This document shows, in pieces, positions 1 through 8,367 of a stretch of DNA of 64,000 bases; position 1 is the stretch's first letter; the number at the start of each line of letters is the position of its first letter. The stretch comes from Thioclava sp. ES.031 (GTDB lineage Bacteria > Pseudomonadota > Alphaproteobacteria > Rhodobacterales > Rhodobacteraceae). The stretch is taken from contig NZ_PDJO01000001.1 of NCBI RefSeq assembly GCF_002563775.1, positions 3,846,501 through 3,910,500 on the forward strand, given 5' to 3'. The position numbers and the translations under genes are program-made. The notes under the pieces are model-generated. The model saw only the letters and a program-made list of their open reading frames with translations. It had not been told where the DNA came from and did no database searches.

Positions 1-32
1 ATGTGCTCATCCATCATGGCGCGGGGCCGCGA

Positions 33-1031
33 TCAGTAGAGCGCGCGGACTTCGTCGACCAGCTTCTGGCCGACATCGCCCGCATCTTTGATGTAGATGT
101 CGATCGCCGGGGCCGAAGCCTTGCGCCACTGCTCCATCTCATCGTCGGTCAGGTCGGTCACCGTGGCATTGCCGCTTTCCTGCAGCCATTTCGCGGCGTC
201 CTCGTTCTGCTTCCGGGTATTGGCCCGCATCGACATCTCGGCATCATGGGCGGCCTGATCGACCCAGCCCTTTTCCTCGTCGCTCAGCGAGGCGTAGACG
301 TCGGGATTGATGACCACGATGAACTCTGCCAGCGCGTGGTTCGTCATCGTGACGTTGTTCATCACCTCATAGAGCTTGCGCGATTTCGTGGCGGTCGTGC
401 CGCTCATGCCGATATCGACGGTGCCGCGCTGATAGGCCATGAACTGCTCGGAGCCGCCCATCACGACCGGGGTGCCGCCGACGGCCTCGATGAAGTCGCC
501 CGAAGGCTTGCCGAGCGCACGCACCAGCTTGCCCTTCATGTCGGCGGGCGTGCGGATCGGCTCGTCCTTCGACAGGATCTGCACGGGGCCGTAATCCTGC
601 CACCAGAGCACTTTCGTCCCGGTCTTGCCGATCAGTTTGTCGAAGGTCTTGCGCACGGGGCTGTCGGGTTCGGCGGCCTTCGCGAGCACGTCGTAGCTCG
701 GGAACAGGAAGGGCTCGCTGAAAAGACCCGCGGCCGGCACGGTGCCGGAATATTCGTCCGCCAGCACGACGCCCATATCGATCGCGCCGCTCGCCACGGC
801 CTTCGGAACTTCGCTGCCCTTGAAGAGCTGCGCGCTGTCATAGATCTCGACCTTGATATCGCCGTCCGAGAGTTTCTCGACCTCGTCCTTGAAGGTCACG
901 AGGTTCGCGCCGATCGGGTGATCGACCGACACCTGAACGGTCGCGCGCAGGGTCTTTTCGGCCATCGCCTGACCGGTAGTGCCGATCAGCGCGCTGCCCA
1001 CGAGCATCGCGGCAATTGCATAAGATTTCAT
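33..1031 (-). CDS. TRAP transporter substrate-binding protein (DctP family)
   Basis: Periplasmic binding protein of a tripartite ATP-independent (TRAP) transporter, 332 aa, the usual DctP length. Residues 1-24 form a signal peptide ending in an AMA cleavage site; the mature part carries the DctP pattern (SVDHPIGANL near the start, SGAIDMGVVLADEYSG, and a central region around KGKLVRALGKPSG that in this family holds the ligand-carboxylate arginine). I start at the ATG at 1031 because GGGAGGA lies just upstream; the open frame extends further 5' without a ribosome site. The membrane subunits are not in the window: they would follow to the left, and ATGs on the minus strand at 14-17 could be the start of the small permease. 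It follows the CoA-transferase at 1140 on the same strand, so the ligand is probably the acid that enzyme activates. The ligand itself is inferred, not visible. Confidence 0.93.
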   Translation of the reverse strand: MKSYAIAAMLVGSALIGTTGQAMAEKTLRATVQVSVDHPIGANLVTFKDEVEKLSDGDIKVEIYDSAQLFKGSEVPKAVASGAIDMGVVLADEYSGTVPAAGLFSEPFLFPSYDVLAKAAEPDSPVRKTFDKLIGKTGTKVLWWQDYGPVQILSKDEPIRTPADMKGKLVRALGKPSGDFIEAVGGTPVVMGGSEQFMAYQRGTVDIGMSGTTATKSRKLYEVMNNVTMTNHALAEFIVVINPDVYASLSDEEKGWVDQAAHDAEMSMRANTRKQNEDAAKWLQESGNATVTDLTDDEMEQWRKASAPAIDIYIKDAGDVGQKLVDEVRALY

Positions 1032-1139
1032 GATAGTCCTCCCAATGAGTGCCGACCTCCTTGCCGGCCTTTTGTCTGGCGAAATGCCATCACTGCCCGC
1101 CGCGCGCCGCTCCTCCACAGCACGCGCCGAACGAAAAGC

Positions 1140-2357
1140 TCAGACGATCCCCGCCTCGCGCAGCTCCGCGATACGGTCGGAACTCATGCCAAGCTCACCT
1201 CCCAGAATTTCCTCCGTGTGTTCTCCCAGTTCGGGGCCGACATGGCGGATCTCGCCTGGCGTGTCTGACAGCCGCGGCGCGACGTTCTGCATCTTGATCG
1301 AGCCGAAATCGCGATGCGGCAGCTCCACGATTGCCTCGCGCGCCTGGAAATGTGGATCGTCGATCATTTCAGCGGCGCTGTAGATCAGACCGCAAGGCAC
1401 GCCATGTTCGTGCAGCACCTCCTCCAGCGGCTTGAGATCGAGCGTCTTGGTCCATTCGTTGATCTTGCCATCGAGCGCGCGCATGTTCTGGCCGCGCGCC
1501 GAATGGGTCGCATAGCGCTCGTCCTCGGCCAGTTCGGGTTGCCCCATCGCCGTGGCAAGCCTGCGAAACACCGTGTCCTGATTGGCAGCGATCAGCAGCA
1601 GCTTGTCGTCGCGGGTCTCGAACACGTTCGAAGGGGAGACATTCGGCAGGGTCGCGCCGGTCCGCTGACGCACGTAGCCTGCGACGTCATATTCGCTGAC
1701 CGTGCTTTCCATCATCGCCAGCACCGCCTCGTAGATCGCGCTGTCGACGATCTGGCCCTGCCCGGTGCGTTCGCGCGCATGCAGCGCCATCAGCGCCCCC
1801 ATGCAGGCATAAACCGCCGCGAGCTCGTCGCCGATCGAGATGCCCATGCGGCTCGGCGGCGTCGACGGATCGCCCACGACATAGCGCAGACCGCCCATCG
1901 CCTCGCCGATCGCGCCATAACCTGCGCGCTTGGAATACGGGCCGCTCTGGCCGAAGCCAGTGACGCGCACCATGATCAGGCGCGGGTTGATCTTCTTCAG
2001 ATCCTCATAGCCGAGGTTCCAGCGCTCCATCGTGCCGGGGCGGAAATTCTCGATCAGAATGTCGGTCGAGCGGATCAGCTCGCGCACGATCTCCTGCCCC
2101 TCTTCGGTGCGCAGGTTCAGCGTCAGCGATTTCTTGTTGCGCCCGACAACCGGCCACCAGAGCGATTTCCCATAGGGTTTTTCCTGCCCCCAGACCCGCA
2201 GCGGATCGCCGGAGCCGGGCTGCTCGCACTTGATGACTTCGGCACCGAAATCGGCAAGCAACTGCCCGCAGAAAGGTCCTGCCAGCAATTGCCCCATCTC
2301 GAGCACGCGAACATCATTAAGCGGCCCGCTACGCGCGGTTTCTGCCTTCGTGGCCAT
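1140..2357 (-). CDS. Class III (CaiB/BaiF) CoA-transferase
   Basis: Formyl-CoA/carnitine-type CoA-transferase, 405 aa, cytoplasmic. It moves CoA from a donor such as succinyl-CoA to a carboxylic acid. Family marks seen: LEMGQLLAGPFCGQLLADFGAEVIK at the N terminus (residues 19-43), NLRTEEGQ, ENFRPGTMERW, VRVTGFGQSGPY, and the SIGDELAAVYA segment whose Asp177 fits the catalytic aspartate that forms the acyl anhydride in this family. The ATG at 2357 is chosen over one eight codons earlier because an AGGAAGAG site sits about 10 nt before it. Neighbours are the TRAP binding protein downstream and a divergent HMG-CoA lyase family gene, which suggests a succinyl-CoA:dicarboxylate CoA-transferase of the human SUGCT kind. 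The acid is unproven. Confidence 0.93.
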   Translation of the reverse strand: MATKAETARSGPLNDVRVLEMGQLLAGPFCGQLLADFGAEVIKCEQPGSGDPLRVWGQEKPYGKSLWWPVVGRNKKSLTLNLRTEEGQEIVRELIRSTDILIENFRPGTMERWNLGYEDLKKINPRLIMVRVTGFGQSGPYSKRAGYGAIGEAMGGLRYVVGDPSTPPSRMGISIGDELAAVYACMGALMALHARERTGQGQIVDSAIYEAVLAMMESTVSEYDVAGYVRQRTGATLPNVSPSNVFETRDDKLLLIAANQDTVFRRLATAMGQPELAEDERYATHSARGQNMRALDGKINEWTKTLDLKPLEEVLHEHGVPCGLIYSAAEMIDDPHFQAREAIVELPHRDFGSIKMQNVAPRLSDTPGEIRHVGPELGEHTEEILGGELGMSSDRIAELREAGIV

Positions 2358-2419
2358 AGGGTATCTCTTCCTCTTCCTCACGCCGACCCACCAAAGCGGA
2401 CTCGACTCTCCTCAAAAAT

Positions 2420-2431
2420 AATGCATACATT
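2420..2431. promoter_or_regulatory. Candidate GntR operator in divergent promoter
   Basis: AATGCATACATT is a near-palindrome in the 118-bp gap between the divergent CoA-transferase and lyase genes. It resembles the ATTGTATACAAT site found upstream of the second GntR gene in this window, and the neighbouring regulator at 3400 is of the same FCD subfamily. Only the inner four bases break the symmetry. Assignment is inference. Confidence 0.3.
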
Positions 2432-2475
2432 TTTAAAGTTGCATGGCAACAATTTTTCTTCGGGAGGGCGAAAAC

Positions 2476-3378
2476 TTGGACAATAATGTTGAAATCGTGG
2501 ATGTTTCCCTGAGGGATGGTATCCAAAATGAGAAACAAATCCTCTCGATGGATACAAAACTGGAGCTTCTGCAGGGCATTATCGGTGCCGGCGCGCGCCG
2601 GGTGGAGATCACGAGCTTCGTCCATCCGAAGAAGGTGCCGCAGATGGCCGATGCCGAAGAGATCTGCGCCCGGCTGCCGCGCGAGGGGATGTGCTATATC
2701 GGGCTGGTGCTGAACCATCGCGGCTTCGTGCGCGCGCAAGCGGCAGGGGTCGACGAGATCAACTACGCGATCGTTCTCAGCGACACGTTCAGCCAGCGCA
2801 ATCAGGGCATGTCGACCGAGGACGGCATCGCACAATGGCGCGACATCGCAGCCGGCGCGAAGGGCAAGCAGAAGACGAACGTGACCTTCGCGGCGGGCTT
2901 CGGCTGTCCTTTCGAGGGCGAGGTTCCGGTCTCGCGGCTGATCTGGGTGCTCGATCAGGTGATGGAGACGCCGCCCGACGAATTGACGCTGGCCGACACG
3001 ATCGGCGTGGCCTCGCCGCGCGACGTCACCGAACGGGTCGCAGCCGTGCGCGAGCGCCACCCCGACCTGCCGATCCGCCTGCATCTCCACAACACCCGCA
3101 ATACGGGGCTGGCGAATGCATGGGCGGGCTACGAGGCGGGCGTGCGCTCTTTCGATGCGGCGCTCGGCGGTGTCGGCGGCTGTCCCTTCGCCCCGCGCGC
3201 GACCGGGAATGTGCCGAGCGAGGATCTTGTTTACATGTTCGAGCGCTCCGGTATTACAACCGGATACGATCTGGACAAGGCGATCGAGGCCGCAAAGGCG
3301 CTCGAGAGTGCAGTGGGGCACGAGGTGCCGGGGATGCTCATGAAAGCGGGCGGCTTCCCGAAACCTCAGACGACCTGA
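2476..3378 (+). CDS. Hydroxymethylglutaryl-CoA lyase family protein
   Basis: TIM-barrel acyl-CoA lyase of the DRE-metallolyase group, 300 aa. Visible are VSLRDGIQNE (the Arg/Asp active-site motif), the metal-binding HLHNTRNTG, and GGVGGCPFAPRATGN, which matches the HMG-CoA lyase signature with its catalytic cysteine. The expected reaction is HMG-CoA to acetyl-CoA plus acetoacetate; close relatives may cleave other 3-hydroxy-acyl-CoAs such as citramalyl-CoA. I choose the TTG at 2476 because GGGAGG lies 8 nt upstream; an in-frame ATG at 2443 would add 11 residues but has no ribosome site and overlaps the divergent promoter. The GntR gene follows 21 nt downstream. Confidence 0.9.
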   Translation: MDNNVEIVDVSLRDGIQNEKQILSMDTKLELLQGIIGAGARRVEITSFVHPKKVPQMADAEEICARLPREGMCYIGLVLNHRGFVRAQAAGVDEINYAIVLSDTFSQRNQGMSTEDGIAQWRDIAAGAKGKQKTNVTFAAGFGCPFEGEVPVSRLIWVLDQVMETPPDELTLADTIGVASPRDVTERVAAVRERHPDLPIRLHLHNTRNTGLANAWAGYEAGVRSFDAALGGVGGCPFAPRATGNVPSEDLVYMFERSGITTGYDLDKAIEAAKALESAVGHEVPGMLMKAGGFPKPQTT

Positions 3379-3399
3379 TCTGGCGAAGGAGGGGGCGAC

Positions 3400-4089
3400 A
3401 TGGGACACCGGGAGGAAGGCGGCGAAAGGATCGGCGCCGCCGAGCAGGCCTATCTTGCCATTCGCAAGCGCATCTTCTCCGGCCATTACGCCGAGAATGA
3501 ACGCGTCACCGAGGCCGAGATCGCGCAGAGTCTCGAGATGTCGCGTACCCCGATCCGCGAGGCGGTGAAGCGACTTCTGCTCGAAGGGCTGCTGACCCGG
3601 GAGGCAGGCCCCGGTCTGCGTGTCGTGGGCCTCGGCCCCGACGAGATCGAGCAGATCTTCCAAATCCGCCTATTGCTGGAATCCTATGCCGCAAAGCGTG
3701 CCGCGGGGTTTGCCAATGAGGCCGAATGCGCCGAGCTGCAACGGCTGGCCAAACGCATGGCGAACCATGTGCCGCCGCGCAGCGAGGCCGATTTCCGCGA
3801 GATCACCGAAGCGAACCGCGAATTCCACCAGCTGATCCTCGTGGCTTCGCGCTCGCCGCGGCTGGAGGCGATGCTGTCGCTCGTGGTGAACCTCGCCCTC
3901 GTCGCGCGCACCTTCCACAGCTATGACGAAGCCGCGATCCAACGCTCCGCCGCGCATCACCAGGAAATCGCCGACGCGATCTGCTCGGGCGATCCGAATT
4001 GGGCGGAGACCGCAATGCAGACCCACCTGCACGCCGCCGCGACGACGGCGCGCAAAGGGTTCACCGCCGGATCCGCCCCGGAGGCCTAG
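3400..4089 (+). CDS. GntR-family regulator, FCD (FadR-like) subfamily
   Basis: Transcription factor, 229 aa. The N-terminal winged helix-turn-helix spans about residues 13-75 (YLAIRKRIFSGHYAENERVTEAEIA, SRTPIREAVKRLLLEGLL) and the rest is an all-helical FCD effector domain with the FHQLILVASRSP and HHQEIADAI segments that carry metal/ligand-binding His and Asp/Glu residues in this subfamily. A strong GGAGGGG site precedes the ATG. It is cotranscribed with the lyase gene, so it most likely controls the lyase/CoA-transferase/TRAP divergon in response to the transported acid or its CoA ester. Confidence 0.92.
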   Translation: MGHREEGGERIGAAEQAYLAIRKRIFSGHYAENERVTEAEIAQSLEMSRTPIREAVKRLLLEGLLTREAGPGLRVVGLGPDEIEQIFQIRLLLESYAAKRAAGFANEAECAELQRLAKRMANHVPPRSEADFREITEANREFHQLILVASRSPRLEAMLSLVVNLALVARTFHSYDEAAIQRSAAHHQEIADAICSGDPNWAETAMQTHLHAAATTARKGFTAGSAPEA

Positions 4090-4091
4090 AC

Positions 4092-4108
4092 CGCCGCGAA
4101 AAGCGGCG
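4092..4108 (+). terminator. Short GC hairpin after the GntR gene
   Basis: CGCCGC, loop GAAAA, GCGGCG starts three bases after the GntR stop codon. No T-run follows, so termination would be weak or Rho-assisted. Confidence 0.3.
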
Positions 4109-4291
4109 CGCAGATTCTCGGGAATGATCAAAGAGCAAGAGGCAGGCACGCCGACGTCTGAAGTGGGGCCGTGACCTGCCATTCGCCGTATCAGACACAA
4201 GGGTGGGATTGGGCCGGCAGCAATCGTTCCCGCGCCGCTGATGCCATCTGCTCCGACGTGAGCATCCGTCTCGATTGAAGACGCCGCTTAC

Positions 4292-5110
4292 TTAACCGAG
4301 CTCCATCGTTGCGATGGCTTGCAAGGACGCGGTCGTCTTCGGAGCGGTGCCGCGATACATGCGCGCCGTCTCGAAAGCCGGGGCGAAGCCGCAGTCCATC
4401 AGACGGGCCCTGAGTGGCGCGTTGCTGTCCGGAAGGTCGATCGAAACTGGCGCGGTCGGAAACCGGCTCGCAGCGGCGCGTGCCAGCCGCATCGCATCTT
4501 CGCTATGCTCGGCGATGACGGGCCCGATCTTGAGTCCCTCGCGACATTGCCGCACGGTCGCGAAGCCCCTGCCATCGCTGAGCCGGACGGTCTGGCGGGA
4601 TGGGCCGGGCGCAAGCCAGCGGCTCAGAAATGCGTCCCGCCGCACGCCAGATGCCTGCGCATCGAGCGCAATGAGGTGCTCTAGGTCAGAGGGCTCGGCC
4701 AGCACGACGCCTGTGTCGTCTTCGCGCGAAAGCAAGCCCGTGAGCCGCAAGCTCGCGCCCTGACGCCGAAACCCGGAGCGCGCGTAATTGTCCTGCTGCG
4801 CGGCCACTCCATCGAGGCCGACGCTGCGATCTCCCGCATGGCGCAGCGCATGTTGCCACAGGGCAAACCCGATGCCGCGCCCCCGCATCTCGGGTTTGCA
4901 GATATAGAGACCCAAGAACGCGGTCTTCGCATCGTGATTGACCACAGAGATCGCGGCCACAGGCGCGCCTGCCACCTCCGCGACAAAGAACCCTTGGGGA
5001 TCGGCTGCGTAGAACGCCTCGGCATCCGCGAGGCCGGGATTCCAGCCCTCGGCGGCGGCCCAGTCGAGAACCGTCTCCAGCTCTGACAGATCGGCATTGC
5101 GCAGCTTCAT
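4292..5110 (-). CDS. GNAT-family N-acetyltransferase, two-domain (YitH-like)
   Basis: Acetyltransferase of 272 aa with two fused GNAT-type halves. The N-terminal half (about 1-125) has the acetyl-CoA pyrophosphate loop as MRGRGIGFALW and a preceding strand FLGLYICKPE; the C-terminal half ends in RMYRGTAP, typical of the YitH/Acetyltransf_18 group. The ATG at 5110 overlaps the stop of the upstream GntR gene by four bases (ATGA), so the two are translationally coupled; the longer open frame upstream is ignored. Substrate unknown; coupling to the regulator of the divergent ABC/racemase operon suggests an amine or amino-acid derivative. Confidence 0.88.
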   Translation of the reverse strand: MKLRNADLSELETVLDWAAAEGWNPGLADAEAFYAADPQGFFVAEVAGAPVAAISVVNHDAKTAFLGLYICKPEMRGRGIGFALWQHALRHAGDRSVGLDGVAAQQDNYARSGFRRQGASLRLTGLLSREDDTGVVLAEPSDLEHLIALDAQASGVRRDAFLSRWLAPGPSRQTVRLSDGRGFATVRQCREGLKIGPVIAEHSEDAMRLARAAASRFPTAPVSIDLPDSNAPLRARLMDCGFAPAFETARMYRGTAPKTTASLQAIATMELG

Positions 5111-5793
5111 GCGCCCAAAGCCTCCCGCAAGCTCGCCGGGGCGGACGAGCGGTTTCGCAAGTCGAGAGAACTGAGGAGGTCGAGAAGGTGGTTTTTCATC
5201 AGCTCTTCCGCCAAGTCGGCATCGCGTTCCGCGAAGGCGCGCATCAAAGCATGGTGGGCATGGCTTTCGCAGAGGGCCCCGCGCCTGTGCCAATAGAGCG
5301 CGATGATCAACGAAGACCGCGCGACCAGCTGGGTGATGAATTCGGTGATCGTGGCCTGATCGGCAATCCGCGCGATCTCGAGGTGGAACTGCCCCGAGAG
5401 AAAGAGCGCCCGGCCCGCCTCGCCCTCGTCGATCGCCGCATGCTCTTCGTCGATATGACGCTGAAGGGCCGCGAGGTCGTCCTCGGTGATCCGCTCGGCG
5501 GCCGAGCGCGCGGTGCGCGGCTCGAGCAGAGCGCGCGCCTCGAACACCTCGCGCGCCTCGCGGACGGTTGGCTGCGCGACATAGGCCCCGCGGTTGCGCT
5601 TCAGCTCCACCAACCGGTCATGGGCCAGCCGCTGCAAGGCGGCGCGGATGATGGTTCGCGAAACGCCATAGATCTCCCCCAGCTCCTCTTCTGACAGCTT
5701 TGTGCCCGGCATCAGACGATGCTCGTGAATCGCGAGCGCCAGATCATTGGCGATCGTATCGGGCATCGGGGCGGCGGGGAGCGGTTCGTTCAT
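5107..5793 (-). CDS. GntR-family regulator, FCD subfamily
   Basis: Transcription factor of 228 aa. Winged helix-turn-helix at about residues 11-75 (LALAIHEHRLMPGTKLSEEELGEIYGVSRTIIRAALQRL in family terms), then an FCD domain containing the FHLEIARIADQ and HHALMRAFAERDA segments. The start MNEPLP at 5793 follows AAAGGA by a good distance. It diverges from the ABC transporter operon at 6022; a perfect palindrome ATTGTATACAAT lies between them and is the likely binding site. It shares a 4-nt overlap with the GNAT gene downstream. Confidence 0.93.
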   Translation of the reverse strand: MNEPLPAAPMPDTIANDLALAIHEHRLMPGTKLSEEELGEIYGVSRTIIRAALQRLAHDRLVELKRNRGAYVAQPTVREAREVFEARALLEPRTARSAAERITEDDLAALQRHIDEEHAAIDEGEAGRALFLSGQFHLEIARIADQATITEFITQLVARSSLIIALYWHRRGALCESHAHHALMRAFAERDADLAEELMKNHLLDLLSSLDLRNRSSAPASLREALGA

Positions 5794-5863
5794 CTTGAGG
5801 TCCTTTCGCTCACACGATGCCCCGGGCGATCCGCGGAGGACAAGCTGGATCGCTCCGATTCGG

Positions 5864-5875
5864 ATTGTATACAAT
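5864..5875. promoter_or_regulatory. GntR operator, perfect 12-bp palindrome
   Basis: ATTGTATACAAT is a perfect inverted repeat in the 228-bp divergent region between the GntR gene and the ABC operon. FCD-type GntR regulators commonly bind short palindromes with a T-G-T...A-C-A core, and this one sits about 70 nt upstream of the GntR start. A second A/T near-palindrome lies close by at about 5897-5910. Confidence 0.65.
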
Positions 5876-6021
5876 GTTGTGTCGTAATTTTGCGCATGCA
5901 GAAAATTTTTCTGCTCAAATTCGAGGCAAGGTCGGATTCACGGCACCGTGAGCTCGGAAAATGATGGCGAGCGGTCCGGTTCGCACCGAAGGCTGAATCC
6001 AGATCAAAAGGAAGCGATGCG

Positions 6022-6996
6022 ATGCGAACGGCACATGATCTCGAACTGGTGAATCTGACGAAGCGCTACGGCGACACGGTCGCGGTGGACGAGATCAACC
6101 ATGTTTTCGCGCCGGGCAGCTATGTCTGCCTGCTCGGCCCCTCGGGCTGCGGCAAAAGCTCGACGCTGCGGATGATCGCGGGCCATGAAAGCGTGAGCGA
6201 AGGCGCGATCCGCCTGAACGGCGTTGATGTCTCCGCCCTGCCCCCGGCCAAGCGGGGCACGGCAATGATGTTCCAGAACTACGCTCTCTTTCCGCACCTT
6301 TCGGTCAAGGACAATGTCGCGTTCTCGCTGCGGATGAAGGGCGTCGACAAGACCGCGCGCCATGCCAAGGCGATGGAGCTTCTCGAACTCGTCGATATGG
6401 CGCATCTCTCCGAGCGTCTTCCCACGCAGCTCTCCGGCGGACAGCAGCAACGCGTCGCGCTGGCGCGCGCGCTGGTCACCGAACCGGAAGTGCTGCTGCT
6501 CGACGAACCCCTTTCCGCACTCGACCCCTTCCTGCGGGTGCGGATGCGTGCCGAGCTCAAGCGGCTGCAGCGCGAGCTCGGCATCACTTTCCTTCATGTC
6601 ACCCACGGGCAGGACGAGGCGCTCGCGCTCGCCGACGAGGTCGTGGTCATGAACAACGCCGTCATCGAACAGGCCGGACCGGCCCGCGAAGTGTTCAACA
6701 CGCCCCGGACCGAATTCGTGGCGCGCTTCATGGGCGGCCACAACGTGGTCACGCTCGACGGAAAACTCCATGCGATCCGCTCGGATGCGGTGCGGCTTGG
6801 CCCCGAGGGGATGCCCGCGACGGTCAGTGCGATCGAATATCAGGGCGACCGCGTCGCGGTGACCGCCCAGGCCGAGGGCCAGGAGCCGATCATCGCACTG
6901 ATGAGCGACGAAGCCTTCTACTCCGACAACATAAACCCGGGCGAGCAAGTGCGCCTTGCTTGGGATGAGGGGCGGCTGCACCGCCTCCGTGCCTGA
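6022..6996 (+). CDS. ABC transporter ATP-binding protein (PotA-like)
   Basis: Nucleotide-binding subunit of an importer, 324 aa. Walker [10 protein letters not shown] (about residues 39-47), Q-loop [11 protein letters not shown], signature [15 protein letters not shown], Walker [13 protein letters not shown] and the switch histidine in HVTHGQDEA are all present. A C-terminal TOBE-like regulatory part follows from about residue 240. AAGGAAG lies upstream of the chosen ATG; another ATG five bases earlier is out of frame. It heads a five-gene operon with binding protein, two permeases and a racemase, in the order typical of polyamine/opine-type transporters. Confidence 0.95.
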   Translation: MRTAHDLELVNLTKRYGDTVAVDEINHVFAPGSYVCLLGPSGCGKSSTLRMIAGHESVSEGAIRLNGVDVSALPPAKRGTAMMFQNYALFPHLSVKDNVAFSLRMKGVDKTARHAKAMELLELVDMAHLSERLPTQLSGGQQQRVALARALVTEPEVLLLDEPLSALDPFLRVRMRAELKRLQRELGITFLHVTHGQDEALALADEVVVMNNAVIEQAGPAREVFNTPRTEFVARFMGGHNVVTLDGKLHAIRSDAVRLGPEGMPATVSAIEYQGDRVAVTAQAEGQEPIIALMSDEAFYSDNINPGEQVRLAWDEGRLHRLRA

Positions 6997-7027
6997 AATC
7001 GACACTCCAACAGAGGGATACGTGACA

Positions 7028-8293
7028 ATGTCGAAAACCGGTTATACCCGCCGCTCGATTCTGAAAACCGGGGCCGCCGCGCTTGGCGCCTCCGCCCTGC
7101 CCGCGCCGATGATCTGGGCGCAGGAAATCAAGAACATCACGCTGCGCCAGTTCGGCACCGGCGTGTCGAACCTCAATGACGTGGCCACGAAGGTGAAGGA
7201 AGACCTTGGCTTCACGCTCGAGATGACCGCGCTCGATTCCGACGCGGTGACCCAGCGCGCGGCCACCCAGCCCGACAACTTCGACATCGCCGATATCGAA
7301 TACTGGATCTGCAAGAAGGTCTGGCCGACCGGCAACCTGCAGGCGATGGATACCTCGAAGATCAAGAATTACGACAAGATCGTCGGCATCTTCAAATCCG
7401 GCAAGCTGACGCCCGACAGCGAGATCGCGCAGGGCACCGCGCCCTCGACCGTGGGCTTCGTCGAGGGCCCCGGCGGCACCACCTTCGCCGAGAGTGAAAC
7501 CGGCTGGATGACGCTGATCCCGACCATCTACAACGCCGACACGCTGGGCATCCGTCCCGACCTGATCGGTCGCCCGATCGAAAGCTGGACCGAGCTGCTG
7601 AACCCCGAGTTCAAGGGCAAGGCCTCGATCCTCGACATCTCCTCGATCGGCATCATGGACATGGCCATGGTCTGCGAAGCGATGGGCGAGATCCAGTATG
7701 GCGACAAGGGCAACATGACCCGCGAGGAGATCGACAAGACCATGGCGATCTTCACCGAGGCGAAGAAGAACGGCCAGTTCCGCGCCTTCTGGAAGACTTT
7801 CGACGAGAGCGTGAACCTGATGGCCTCGGGCGAAGTGGTGATCCAGTCGATGTGGTCGCCCGCGATCACCGCGGTGAAATCGCGTGGCATCGACTGCGTC
7901 TACCAGCCCCTGAAAGAGGGCTATCGCAGCTGGGGTGGCGGTCTCGGCCTGTCCAAGTCGCTCTCGGGCATGGAGCTCGATGCGGCCTATGAATACATCA
8001 ACTGGTATCTCTCGGGCTGGGTCGGCGGCTACCTGATGCGTCAGGGCTATTACTCGGCCGTGCCGGAAACCTCGAAGGACTTCATGTCGGACAACGAGTG
8101 GGGCTACTGGTTCGAAGGCAAGCCCGCGACCGATGTCATCACCAGCCCGACCGGCGACAAGCTGGCCGAAGCCGGCGAGACCCGCGACGGCGGCTCCTTC
8201 TACGACCGCATGGGCCATGTCGCGTGCTGGAACGCCGTGATGGACGAGAACCAGTACATGGTTCGCAAGTGGAACGAGTTCATCGCCTCGTGA
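7028..8293 (+). CDS. ABC transporter substrate-binding protein, Tat-exported (PotD-like)
   Basis: Periplasmic binding protein, 421 aa, of the spermidine/putrescine-type extracellular solute-binding family. The N terminus has a twin-arginine signal (TRRSILK at residues 7-13) followed by an Ala-rich segment and PAPMIWAQE cleavage region, so the folded protein is probably exported by Tat. The body shows ADIEYW, GWMTLIPTIYNADTLGI and the WGGGLGLSKS segment. Start: ATG 7028 is placed 11 nt after AGAGGG; an in-frame GTG six bases earlier is too close. Ligand cannot be read; the racemase in the operon suggests an amino-acid or hydantoin derivative rather than a simple polyamine. Confidence 0.93.
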   Translation: MSKTGYTRRSILKTGAAALGASALPAPMIWAQEIKNITLRQFGTGVSNLNDVATKVKEDLGFTLEMTALDSDAVTQRAATQPDNFDIADIEYWICKKVWPTGNLQAMDTSKIKNYDKIVGIFKSGKLTPDSEIAQGTAPSTVGFVEGPGGTTFAESETGWMTLIPTIYNADTLGIRPDLIGRPIESWTELLNPEFKGKASILDISSIGIMDMAMVCEAMGEIQYGDKGNMTREEIDKTMAIFTEAKKNGQFRAFWKTFDESVNLMASGEVVIQSMWSPAITAVKSRGIDCVYQPLKEGYRSWGGGLGLSKSLSGMELDAAYEYINWYLSGWVGGYLMRQGYYSAVPETSKDFMSDNEWGYWFEGKPATDVITSPTGDKLAEAGETRDGGSFYDRMGHVACWNAVMDENQYMVRKWNEFIAS

Positions 8294-8301
8294 TGACCGT
8301 G

Positions 8302-8324
8302 GTGGGGGGCTATCCGCCCCCCAC
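8302..8324 (+). terminator. Hairpin between binding protein and permease genes
   Basis: GTGGGGGG, loop of 7, CCCCCCAC lies eight bases after the binding-protein stop. Placed inside the operon, it may stabilise or partly terminate the transcript so that more binding protein than permease is made. It is followed by CCCCGAGGATATTT (8328-8341). Confidence 0.6.
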
Positions 8325-8367
8325 ACCCCCCGAGGATATTTGAGCCAAGTCGAAGGGCAGGATCGCG

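Noticed and set aside
1..17. Possible start of the small TRAP permease gene on the minus strand
   Set aside because: ATGs occur at 14-17 but fewer than six codons are inside the window and no ribosome site is visible, so a gene call cannot be supported.
3..1268. 421-codon open frame on the plus strand at the left edge
   Set aside because: Antisense to the TRAP binding protein, whose signal peptide and family motifs are clear on the other strand.
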